Origin: Tyto alba
Taxonomy: Eukaryota; Chordata; Aves; Strigiformes; Tytonidae
Assembly (NCBI RefSeq): GCF_018691265.1
Contig: NW_024881272.1
Location: forward strand, 22,681,323-22,745,322
DNA length: 64,000 bases
Direction: 5' to 3'
Both the position numbers and the translations under genes were made by a program. Every line of letters begins with the position of its first letter. Position 1 is the stretch's first letter. The notes under the pieces are model-generated. The model was not told where the DNA came from, made no database searches, and saw only the letters and a list, made by a program, of their open reading frames with translations. Positions 23,138 to 34,738 of the stretch are shown in pieces.

Positions 23138-25506
23138 TTTGCTTGGTACAGGATTTACAGAATAATAATACCTTGTACTGGCTAAGACAAAGTTTATGAA
23201 AGCCAAAGAAGTATTTAAAAGGTAATGTTAGATCTTTAAAGAATTATGTTCTCCCTCAAGACCTGCACAGAAGAGGTGCTGAAATTTGGCCTCCTGCCCT
23301 AATGTGCTATGACTGAAGTAACCTTCAGACTCTCCAAAGCTTCCTCTTATCTGAGACTTAGCAGAAGTGAAATATTCTTGCCTTTTTAACAGAAAGCTTC
23401 ATTACACTAATTTTGTTAATTGGTTACTAAATAGCTTGCTGTAACCCTTTCTTTCAAGTGTACATCTGCTCTCATTTATCAGCATTTCTTAGTGTTTTAT
23501 ACAGTATTTACTTTTTTTTTTTTTTTTTTTTTTAGTGGGTATCCAATGCATGTAAGGCTATTTTGCTGTACATGCCCCTGCTTCACTGTTTTTTCCCTTC
23601 CTGTGAACTACAGAACATTTGTTTGAAGAATAAGCTTCATGGGTGAGTTGCTGCATTTAACATTTTTCCCCTCTCTTCTGCTACCACATGCAGGGTGGCC
23701 ATTCTGTCTGGCCAAAGTAAATGCAGCAAAGCCAAGGCTGCCAGCTAGCAATTTGTGTTTCGTTTAGCATTGCTGGAGCAAGTGGTGATATGTGTTATCT
23801 ACATATTAAGAGCATCCTTCAGGGTCAAAAGCTGGTCGTTAGAAAGCAAGGATGAGTAAGAATGCACAGAAGTTATCCCAAAGTCAAATGCTTTCTAAAA
23901 CTGCATCAGCTTTAATAAGAAATGGCAGTTTCAGGCACCACACACATATTTTTATACTGTCAAATGTAAATGCACAGGAATATATAGTACATGATTAGCA
24001 CCCACCGGATCTGCCAAGAAATTTGTGCACCTTGCCAAATAAATGCCAGTACTGTTAGGCAGTACAGACACTGACTCTGGCCTTGGCATGTCTAAGCAGT
24101 AAACCTTTGCCCTGCTAATAAATGGTAAAACGCAATGGTATTTTGGTTCATCAACAGGTCAGGAACAGCAGTATCTCGATCCTTGAAAAGAAGAATCACA
24201 CTTTTTTTTTTTAATTCTCTATTCTTCTCCACTATTTCCCCCCAGTTTTTAGAAAAATCATTTCATGTTCTCCTCCCTACCCAGCTAGTACTATGCTCCT
24301 CTGTTACCAGTTATGAGTGATATTTTGTGCACTGGATTGCACAACCCGTTTTAATGAGCTCTGGCAGAACATCAGATTCATTCCCCCTCTCCTTGTCTAA
24401 TTACAGTGTGCCATTTGTGTTATTCTGGTTCAGGACCTATCATGAGATCTATTAGAAACACCTATTTCTAAGGATTTATAAATAAGCAATAATAATGAGC
24501 TTAAAAATGACTGAAGAATAGCATGCAGCTGCAATATTTTTGGATCCTTTTTACACTGTTTACTCAGTTGGTTTAATATGTTTTTGAGGTCTTACAGCCC
24601 TGTGTAAAGAGCAGTTCCCTGCAATTAACATATGCTGTAAATTAATTCATTCTGGTGCTTGAAGGTGTTTCATAAACTCTTATAAAACAATGCAGTGACA
24701 AAACTGAATTTGCAAAGTTTCACCCATGGTTCAAAGTCCTCATCCTGCAAGGACAAATACACATATTCTACTTTCTGAAATTTAGCAGACATGTTTAAAT
24801 CTGAAGGATGACTTATGTGCTTAGAGTCAAGCCTGGTGAAAGTCTTCAGCAGACATAGATCTGCAGTAACAGGGAGAAGCTACTTTTGGCCCCTAAATAT
24901 TGATAAATTACTTTAGAACAAAGCATTTGAAAACTACTTTTAGTTTTACTCATTTGCGAGCCTTGGTTTTCTCAGGACTCGGATCCTGGCAGAAAGATAA
25001 AGGATATATAGATGAGGTTTGCACGTGGAACAGCCAGGGACATAAATTGCTACCGTGCAATGTATGCTATTCTGATGATTAAAGACAGGACTTTGCCATC
25101 CTTTCTCAATTTTTCTGAACCAAACAGGAATTTTGCTTGAATAAAATCTGCATACAAGCTGATCAACACGGTGCTCAAGTTGCTTTTGAATTTTGTTAAG
25201 TTTTATGGATTGAAATAAATACACAGACACACATATGTGTGTACAAAAACTGCTGGTTTGATTTTCTAAGGTATCAGTCATTCTCTAGTAACTGTAGACT
25301 GTAATCCAGGACAAAGTCAAAACATACCCCTCCTGCCTACAGAGATGGGTCCTGAAGTTTTTTAGGGTTATAAAATCATCAGCTTATACACTAATCAGAT
25401 CTTACAATATTTACTGTCTGATTAGTATGATTGATTTAGGGTCCATTTAAGAGATTTGGAAAATAAATGTATCTATCTTCACAGTTTCTTTCTTGCTTTA
25501 ATACAG
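23138..25506. other. Intergenic sequence with T22 tract and a possible conserved block
   Basis: Contains T22 at 23512-23533 and a 16-bp palindrome, ACACACATATGTGTGT, at 25227-25242. The stretch from about 24300 to 24700 is rich in TAAT-type homeodomain and POU-like words (TTAATGAGCT, CTAATTACAG, TTAATTCATT) and looks like candidate conserved noncoding DNA. No coding exon was seen. Confidence 0.45.
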
Positions 25507-26532
25507 GAATTGTCTGGATGGTCACATTCTAAGAGTTGCCACCAATGGCTCAATGCCCAAGCAGAGAACGGTTCCTCAGGGGTCAGTGTTGGGACCAGTG
25601 CTGTTTAACATCTTTGTTGGTGACATGGACAGTGGGATTGAGTGCACCCTCAGCAAGGTCACCGATGGCACCAAGCTGTGTGGTGCAGTTGACACGCTGG
25701 AGGGAAGGGATGCCATCCAGAGGGACCTGGACAGGCTTGAGAGGTGGGCCTGTGTGAACCTTATGAGGCTCAATAAGGCCAAGTGCAAGGTCCTGCACAT
25801 GAGTCAGGGCAATCCCAAGCACAAATACAGGCTGGGTGATGAGTGGACTGAGAGCAGCCCTGCAGAGAAGGACTTGGGGGTATTAGTGGGCGGAAAACTG
25901 ACTGAGCCAGCCATGTGCGCTTGCAGCCCAGAAAGCCAACCATGTCCTTGGCTGCATCAAGAGCCAGCAGGTCAAGGAAGGTGATTCTCCCTGTCTACTC
26001 TGCTCTCATGAGACCCCACCTGCAGTGCTGTGTCCAGCTCTGGGGCCCCCAAATAAGAAGGACATGGACCTGTTAGAGCAGGTCCAGAAGAGGCCACAAA
26101 GATGGACAGGGGGCTAGAGCACCTCCTTTATGAGGACAGGCTGAGAGAGCTGGGGTTGTTCAGCCTGGAGAAGAGAAGGCTCCAAGGAGATCTTATAGCG
26201 GCCTTCTGGTACTTAAAGGGGGCTACAGGAAAGGTGGGGAGGGACTGTACCAGGGACTGTAGGGATAGACAAGGGATCACAGTTTTAAAATGAAAGAAGG
26301 TAGATTTAGATTAGATATAAAGAAGAAATTCTTTACTGTGAGGGTGGTGAGACCCTGGCCCAGGTTGCCCAGAGAAGCTGTGGCTGCCTCCTCCCTGGAA
26401 GGGTTCAAGGCCAGGTTGGACGGGGCTTTGAGCAACCTGGTCTAGTGGAAGGTGTCCCTGCCTGTGGCAGGGCGGTTGACACTAGATAATCTTTAAGGTC
26501 CCTTCCAGCCCAAACCGTTCTATGATTCTACG
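25507..26532 (+). mobile_element. CR1 LINE fragment 2 (5' truncated, intact 3' tail)
   Basis: About 1.0 kb of CR1 on the plus strand covering the end of the reverse transcriptase, the C-terminal domain and the 3' UTR, and ending in an octamer tail (TTCTATGATTCTACGA). Readable blocks include [36 protein letters not shown] and EKDLGVLV, then [20 protein letters not shown] in another frame. The catalytic Asp-Asp motif has become Val-Thr-Asp-Gly (25658-25669), and frames break in the C-terminal part, so it is dead. Start near 25507 is typical CR1 5' truncation. The octamer tail supports an avian or other sauropsid source. Confidence 0.95.
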
Positions 26533-29500
26533 AATGAGTCCTGTACTTTTCTCATTCCTGTAGTAGGACACATTTTCAACATTCCTATAAATCACAGTCT
26601 CAACTTCATCTAGTGACTAAGCAGTCAACTGCAGTATCCTTTTTATTAGCCCACTTCCTTGCCAATTCTGCAATCTGAGCCCAAATCTGGAGCTCCCATC
26701 AGGCCCCAGGAAGGAAACCCAGCTTTGAAGTATAACATCTAACCTGGCTCTGTAGAAGCAAGTCACTGAGTGATCTAAAGAATTCATAAGCTCTGGATAT
26801 GGAAAGAATAGGTCAAAGACAGCTGTAAGGATGGACAGAAAAGTGTCCCTCCCCAGTCAGTTCCTTCACTCAGTTTCATGACCCAGCTAAGTGTAAGTTA
26901 ATGTTTACACAAAATATTTTTTTTTCTCTCTGGGATCTCCTTCCAGTGTGCTGAACAACTTCAGAGTTCAGAATACAAAAAGAAGATAATAGCTAAAATG
27001 AATGTCCAAGACATAGTGCTATAATACAGCTTGGGGAGCAGTAAGACAGGTATAAGGGAACTCCTTAAACGCAGATGTACAGAATACCCTGTCACCATCC
27101 TGAAACAATCCTCATGTTATGTGATTCCATGCTCCATCATGGAAAGTGGCTCTATATCCCTTTACCCTTCCAATGCAAAACCCTGAGTGATCTCTGCACT
27201 AGATCCCCATGTCACTGAACATGAAATCACTTCAATTTTAAAAAAACAGGAACCCATGGGCACTACATTTAGCCTTAGATGATTCTGCATTTGTAATATA
27301 CTAAGAATCAATTCTCATCTGCAGGCACCTGATATATTTCAGTCCTATGTATGACTGAACAGATAAAACATGTAAGAGCTAATACAGATCTGCATTTCCC
27401 CCTATACACTCATGTCTGGCTTGACTGGGTGGCCTAAGTGTCATTGCAGTGCAAAGAAAAATAAACAAAATAGTCCATTTAAACATACCTGTTATTTCCT
27501 TCCTGCCACACCTAGAGTATTCAATAAAGACAGCAGTTTCTCTTTTTTCTTTCTACATACAGAATTAGCAATATAGCAAAGTGGACAATCTGAAGAAAGA
27601 GCTACTTTATAGGAGGTCACAAATGCACAACAATTTTTATTATTGCAAGTTCACTTCACTCCATGCAATAATTTAACATGCTTTTTGCTTTGCTGCTGTA
27701 TTGCATCTTCCAGTCTCAGCTTTGTGCTCTAAACACTGAATGTCATGGCTCATGAGCTGACTTTGTCATCCTTTGCCCACTATCTCCTGCTTTCATCTAC
27801 ATAGCTCTTTCTGGCTGCATTATCTGTAACATGTTTCTCAAGAGCTAGTTTAAAAGTGGATGATGGGATATTACTTCCCTTATCGAACATACATGGATTT
27901 TCCCATAAGACAATGCACAGACAGTATCTGTTCTGTCTGCCAGTCCTTCTTTGCTTTTGTAAACCTAAAATGTAATACAGTTCATAGTTTTTCTCTTGTA
28001 TGCCTATTTAAATTTCTACAGCTTAATAACTTCCACAAATCAAAAGATTCAAGGGGCATTTTCAAGACTGACAAGTTCAAAATGTGGCTACTATCCTATA
28101 AGCGAAGGCTGCAACAGCTATAAAATCCCAATTTCCAAAAGGACTATATGTACTAATTTTGCACACAGTAGTATAATGGTAAACACAAATGTGGTAAGAA
28201 GTGCATAAAAAGCAAAGTTGAGCAGCTCCATTTACCTGCATTTACCCATGACTACATCAATACCTAATGACATATACCTCTGCACCTTACAGTTTCACCC
28301 TTCCTGCTGCCTGTCTTTTCACAAATGCCTAGTGCAAGTAAAAACTTTACTCTCTAAACTGCTCAGTCATGAAATTCTCTATCTACAGTCCCAACAAATT
28401 TCAGGTTTTATTAACTGGGACTGCTATGTCCCGTTTTCTGCACACTGACTGACATTGTTTCACTAAAGGGACTGCAGGTGCTAAAAAGGTGCTGTTTCAA
28501 AGCAAATGTGAAGAGGACATTCAGAATCTGTTGGTTTTGTCAGCCTTCATTTTTCAGTTTCACTACAATTATCAGTAGAAGCCACTTGCTGCTTCTCTTG
28601 GGGACAGAAGTAGGACCCACAGTGGCCACACTCAATTACAATTGTTTATTTAAAAGTTATTTAATTCCATCTTCAGATATTTCAACTCTCAATAATCTGA
28701 AATAACATAAGACATATTAGATAGGTCAACATTTTGTGACTGTAAGTTAGGGTTCCTATAGCCCTGAGATTTGCTGCAGACTTTTAAGACTTTAAGCATG
28801 ACATTTACCTGGCTCTCAGGTTTCCTATTTAGAAAGCAGTAACAGTGGCTTCATGTGAATGATGTGTGGATGGACAAATATAATGGCTGTGAGACATTCC
28901 AACACTGCTGAGAGGTAGTCACAGAAAAACTCAGGTAAAATGTGTAATACTAATGGAGTAATCCAATAAAGGTTATAGCAACCATATACATAAACACTTC
29001 AAGCTGGCCAAACACTTTTGGATGACTAGTGCAAATTAATGATCAGCCTTGGTTCTCCATTTGCTTTTCTGATTTCTGTTCATTTGAGAAAATAAGTGTG
29101 AAAAATGCAAAGAGAGGTTCATAGTTTCCTTGTTTGGTAGCTGGCTGAGGACTATTTCTTCATACTGCTTTAGCTTGAATCCTATTACCCATATCAACAA
29201 AATAGTGACAGCTAAAATAAGCTGCAGTGTGCTTTTGGAATACCTCTTTCTTGACCTTCTCTATTTACAGATAATATTTTCTAGGGCTTGGTTATAGTTC
29301 CTGAATATATATAGAAGGCTATATAAGGCCTGGATATAGCTCCTTTGTATTTACAAGGTGGCAAAAATAATTAAAAAACTAGCCTCATGGAGTTTCACTC
29401 TAAATCTTAAAATTAAATTATACGAAAGATAATTTCATGAGTCATAAAAGTAAAGATTCTAGACAAAGAATGTTCATCATGGATCTAATGTTCACTACTA

Positions 29501-32500
29501 CAATTTTTCATACTATGAACTGATTTTAAATAATAGGGATGCTCCCTGGTAGCATCCATTAGTCCTTCAGTGCATGCTAAACAATGGAGTCACAGAGCGG
29601 TAGATACTGAAGTTCAAGGATGCTTTCTGACACAAAAATGTAAGAAGCCCTCAGACTCCTGAAAGGTATCAGAATACAATATAATCCTGCCGATAAAGGG
29701 GGAAAAATTCCAAGTAGCCAGTACAGATTCCCAAATATCTACTCAAAGAATGGAGGGCAACGAGAATGCTCTGGAAATGGAGAGAATTATATATAAATGA
29801 GCAGAGCTGGACAAAGATAAGAGCAACTGAATATGCACTGAGGAAATTTTAGTTAAAGAAGAAACAGTGAATAAAAAAATATTTGAAGGCACCAAGAAGA
29901 AAAAATACATTACTGAGAAATTATATCAGTTAATAAATGATCAGGAGGATTACCTTACTAATGAATCAAAAAATGACTGAGCTGCCTGCACTGTGGGTTT
30001 GTTTTTTTTTTTAAATTTGGTCTATAAAAAAGAAAAATAGGAAAAGGCAGTATGGACAGTTAAAGTAGCAAAGAAAACTGTTATCCCAATATGGCTGCCT
30101 CAGGAGACCAACCCTTTTACCACTCTTCTCTAGGGCAGACTCACCTGGAGGTAGGCACGTTTTCCCCAGATCTCTACCTTCACTTCAGGGAATGTTTGCT
30201 GAACCCAAAAGTTTCAATGAATTGTTATAGAAGAAATTTGACTTCACTGTATTTCTACAACAACCTACACTAAAATGTGCAAGAGGGATCCTGAGCCTGG
30301 CTGAAGCATAAAATAAGGGATTTGCATCAAGTCAGACCTCCCTGACAGTTTGTATTGCTTTAATCCTGTGAGATAGGAACAGCACTGTGCATAGAGAAAT
30401 ATGAAGATATGGAACTAGACATGGCCTTGGCAGGAGTTCCCCTTGCTCTGAGACAGAATCAGGAATAGTTAGCCTATTTTCTCCAAATCCTTTGGGAAAA
30501 GCTTGCAAAACCTCCAGAGGTAGCCTGCTCCCAACCTTTCATCCTATAAATTGAAAGGTTTTCTTAACATCAGAAAAACACTATGTGATTCAAACAGGAC
30601 CCATTTCTTCCTTTTCATTGTAAGTAGACACAGGGAAATAAAAACCCCTTACCACTGTCCTCTTCATTACAACATTTCTCATATGTGATTATTACATTCA
30701 GCTGCCTTGTTCAGTAATCAGTTCTATCAACCATTCATTTCTAAACCTGGTATTGTTCTTGCTGGTATTCTCTCAGCTTTCTCAGAATTGACCATGTGCT
30801 TAAGTGTGAGGTTGCAAATGGAGTACAGTGGTCCTGGAGAGCCCTAGCAGTACTAAAAATCATGGCATAATTAGATCACACTCCTCCTTCACACTTCGGA
30901 ATGACAGTTTCTTTTTTTCATCCAGCATCACATTTGTGCAGTGACTCCTATTCAGTTTTTGGCCAGATAATTATCTGCAGAGATTTCGCATAGCTAATCA
31001 TTTCACAGTGTGTTGGTGCTTCCATCTAGAGATCTGTCTGTATCGATGTCACCTTATTGATTTCAGAATGTTTTTCCAATTTATCATCACCATTTTCAGT
31101 TCTAATCTTTCCCTTGCAGACCCTTCCAACCTTTTGGTGTCATCTACATTTTTTTTTACCTTGTTTCACAATCTCATTCAATAGTGAAATGCTTATACAT
31201 CCAGACATAGGAAAGATCCTTGTGAGATTCCACTTGCTGCGTCTTCAGAGTTTGGTGTACCAACCGACATAGCGAAACACCTCTCAAAATCTCATTAAAA
31301 ATGTATTGAAATTATCTTGGATATTGTCACTGTCTTAGCAACAGGATGCAAGCAAAAATTGTTATGAACAGGAGGCTAGCATGCTTTATCTACAACAGTG
31401 ACAATTTAAAGGAAAGAGAAAATACATATTTCATATATCGGCATATTATTTCATCATAAGTTTGGCACTTTTATATTCTAGTCAAAGACAGATAAATCAT
31501 ACAAAAAACTCTTAAGTGTTAGAAATAAGAGTAAAAATAATAAGAATTAAATTCTTCCTCCAAAAATCAAAGTAATGTTTTGTTATGCTTTGAAGCAGTG
31601 CAATTCCATAGAAAGGACATACTGGAAGTCCAGACAGACAGCCAAGCATGGCAAATTAAAGCTCACAGTGAAGAGCTGAAGCAGCCAAAACAGCTACTGG
31701 CTCTGGGTTGTAGAAATACTGTATCACAGCCCAATAACGTGATCATCTTTCTCCTTGCAGCTTTGGTGAGACTGCACATAGAATTCTGTACATAGCTTTT
31801 GGCATTCTAATACTGGAAAGGTGTCAGTGAACTAAAAATTATTCAGAAAAAAAAAAACCAACCCAAACAACTGAGAGATTTTGTGTAGATTAGAAAGGAT
31901 GCTTTTGGAGAAAGATTAAAATAACTAAATTAAGATTGCTAAGGAATAACTACAGGGAATATTATAACATCTACAAATATTTGACAAGGAAGAAGTAAAG
32001 TTTTTCACAGTTATACAATGGATCATAATAATGAGTTACAAAATGAAGGCAAAAAGGTAAACATAACAAGAGTACTAGGAGACATTTCCTAAGTCCGTGG
32101 CCAAGGTACATGTCTACAGGGAATTAATGAAACCCCCTTTGGCAGCAATAGCAGAACTTCCTTGAGAAACTCAGCGACAGCCAGGAAATGGATGTCATCT
32201 TAATGAACTTTCTGAGCGTATGACAGAGCATTATCTAACTTCCATCTAACTTTCTATCTCACTTAACCATATCAGAAACTACACTTTAGATTCAATTTGG
32301 AGTATGGAGTTTGAAAAATAGTATCTCTTAGTAAACCTTTCCAGAAGGCAGTGAAAGATGATCAAGTAAGGCAAAACTGCTACCTAAGATGTCTCTCAAA
32401 CTTAATGAATAATCATTGCTCCCTACCATTTAGAGACAAATGGAATGTTTAGTTCTGTTCTTGTCTAAGCAACTGATCAGTGAGGGGAGGAAGTTACTAA

Positions 32501-33335
32501 AGGAAAAAAGAAGTGTCCTGGTCACATGGACGACTAGACTAGATTAGATTCAGTTAGATTACCTGTAATCATAGAAAGATCAGGGCCCCTCTTAGATGAC
32601 TCCCACAGCTGCATTCATAGTAACGATCCTGGGTTTTAGACTTGACTGAGAATTTCTATGAACTCTGTCCTTCTTTAGGAGATTTCTTATTTTCAAAATA
32701 TCTGTTAACAAGCAAGTTGTGTCAGTGGAACTAAAACCTGCTGGAATTTCTACATATAGAATTAGATGTTTAGCTTGTGAAATATTCCATGTATTTGAGG
32801 CAAAAGATGCAAACAGTATGTTCACTGGAAGAGAACCAAGCTCATACTCATATCAGGTGAGCTCAGCTACTTCAACTTGAAATAAAGAACATCCTAGCAA
32901 GTAAATGAGAAATGGAATTTTAAATCTATGCATTATACCTCTTTCCTTCCTCCATAAGTGATCCTCCCTTATAAGTGAGATGGAAGTTAACTGGTGCATG
33001 CCATGTATTTTGATATCCATTATGTCTTTAGTTACTGCACCCTAAGAGTGTCAGGTGCTTTGTAAACAAATAAGGGGACAATGCCTGAGGAACTGACAAT
33101 CTAAATAGGTTGCAAGTGTTAACATTATCACTAGCAAATCATCCCAGGGTGCTAAGTAGAGAGATTGGCCACAGCTGACACAACGGAGACCTTTTTCTGC
33201 CACAGTGATTTTCAGAAGAGAAAGAATGGACTCTACATGAGTATGCAAATATTTAGTATCACTGTCATCTTAGTCTGGGTGACAGGGTGAAGCCTGTTGG
33301 ACCACTCTCACTGGGAGTATAGCATTTGCAAGTTT
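26533..33335. other. Intergenic sequence, no gene seen
   Basis: AT-rich DNA with short A and T runs (for example near 30001 and 31846) and a degenerate AGATTAGATT run at 32531-32562. Open frames stay under 90 codons and show no domain. I see no exon with matching splice sites and no recognisable repeat, apart from possible very old fragments I cannot identify by eye. Confidence 0.55.
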
Positions 33336-34738
33336 AAGTTTGCATGTTAAAGGCACAGGAGCAGGCTGTCCCCATGTGCCAAAAGACAAACCAGCAGGCA
33401 AGACCACCAGCCTTTGGCTGGAACTCAGGAAAAAAAGGAGATTTTATGACCTTTGGAAAAAGTGGCAGGCAACTCAGGAGGACTACAAGGATGTCGTGAG
33501 GTTACGCAGGGAGAAAATTAGAGGGGCCAAAACCCAACTTGAAGTTAATATGGCTACTGACATAAAATACAATAAAAAATGTTTCTATAAATACATTAGC
33601 AACAAAAGGTGGGCTAAGGAAAATCTCCATCCTTTAACAGATGTGGGGCGAAACACGGTGACAAAAGATGAGAAAAAGGCTAAGGTACTTAGTGCTGCCT
33701 TTGCCTCAGTCTTTAACAGTAAGACCAGTTGTTCTCTAGGTACCCAGCCCCCTGAGCTGGAAGACAGGGATGGGGAGTGGAATTAAACCCCCATAATCCA
33801 ACTGGAAATAGTGACCTGCTACATCACTTAGACTCACACAAGTCTATGGGACCATGTGGGATCCATCCAAGGGCACCAAGGGAGCTGGTGGAAGTGCTCA
33901 CCAAGCCACTTTCAATTGTTTATCAGCAGTCCTGTCTAACCAGAGAGGTCCCAGTTGACTGGAAGTTAGCAAATGTGACGTTCATCTACAAGAAGGGCTG
34001 GAAGGAGGATCCGTGGAACTACAAGCCTGTCAGTCTGACCTCAGTGCTGGGGAAGGTTATGGAGCAGATCATCCTGAGTGCCATCACATGGCACCTACAG
34101 GACAACCAGGTGATCAGGGCCAGTCAGCATGGGTTTCTGAAAGGCAGGTCCTGCTTGACTAACCTGATCTCCTTCTATGACAAGGTGACCTGCTTAGTGG
34201 ATGAGGGAAAGGCTGTGGATATTGTCTACCTAGACTTTAGTAAAGCCTTTGACACTGTTTCCCACAGCATTCTCCTGGAAAAACTGGCTGCTCATGGCTT
34301 GGATGGGTGTACTCTTCACTGGGTAAAAAACTAGATAGGATGGTCAAACCCAAGGAGTGGTGGTGAACAGAGTTAAATCCAGCTGGTGGCCAGTTACAAG
34401 TGGTGATCCCCAGGGCTCAGTATTGGTGCCAGTTCTGTTTAATATCTTTGTCAATGATCTGGGCAAGGGGATTGAGCGCACCCTCAGTAAATTGCAGACA
34501 CCACCAAGCTGGGTGGGGGGTGTTGATCTGCTTGAGGGTAGGAAGGCTCTGCAGAGGGATATGGACAGGCTGGATCAATGCACCAAGGCCAACTGTATGA
34601 GATTCAACCAGGCTAAGTGCTGGGTCCTGCACCTGGGTCACAACAACCCCACGCAACATTACAGGCTTGGGGAAGAGTGGCTGAAAAGCTGCCTGGTGGA
34701 AAAGGACCTGGGGGTGTTGGTCAACCGCCGTCTGAATA
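33336..34738 (+). mobile_element. CR1 LINE fragment 3 (central ORF2, both ends missing)
   Basis: About 1.4 kb of CR1 ORF2 on the plus strand. It runs from the linker after the endonuclease (RKKRRFYDLWKKWQATQEDY-type basic region) through the reverse transcriptase: HKSMGPCGIHP, VSLTSVLGKVMEQI and QHGFLKGRSCLTNLISFYDK, catalytic motif A YLDFSKAFD (34227-34253), then [19 protein letters not shown]. The frame shifts between about 33780 and 34357, a stop follows WVKN at 34334, and the ADD motif near 34490-34505 is destroyed. The element ends at about 34738 inside the EKDLGVLV...LNM block, so the C-terminal domain, 3' UTR and octamer tail are absent. Confidence 0.93.

Noticed and set aside
25227..25242. 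16-bp palindrome ACACACATATGTGTGT as a binding site
   Set aside because: It is a CA/TG dinucleotide run meeting its complement, a simple-sequence product.
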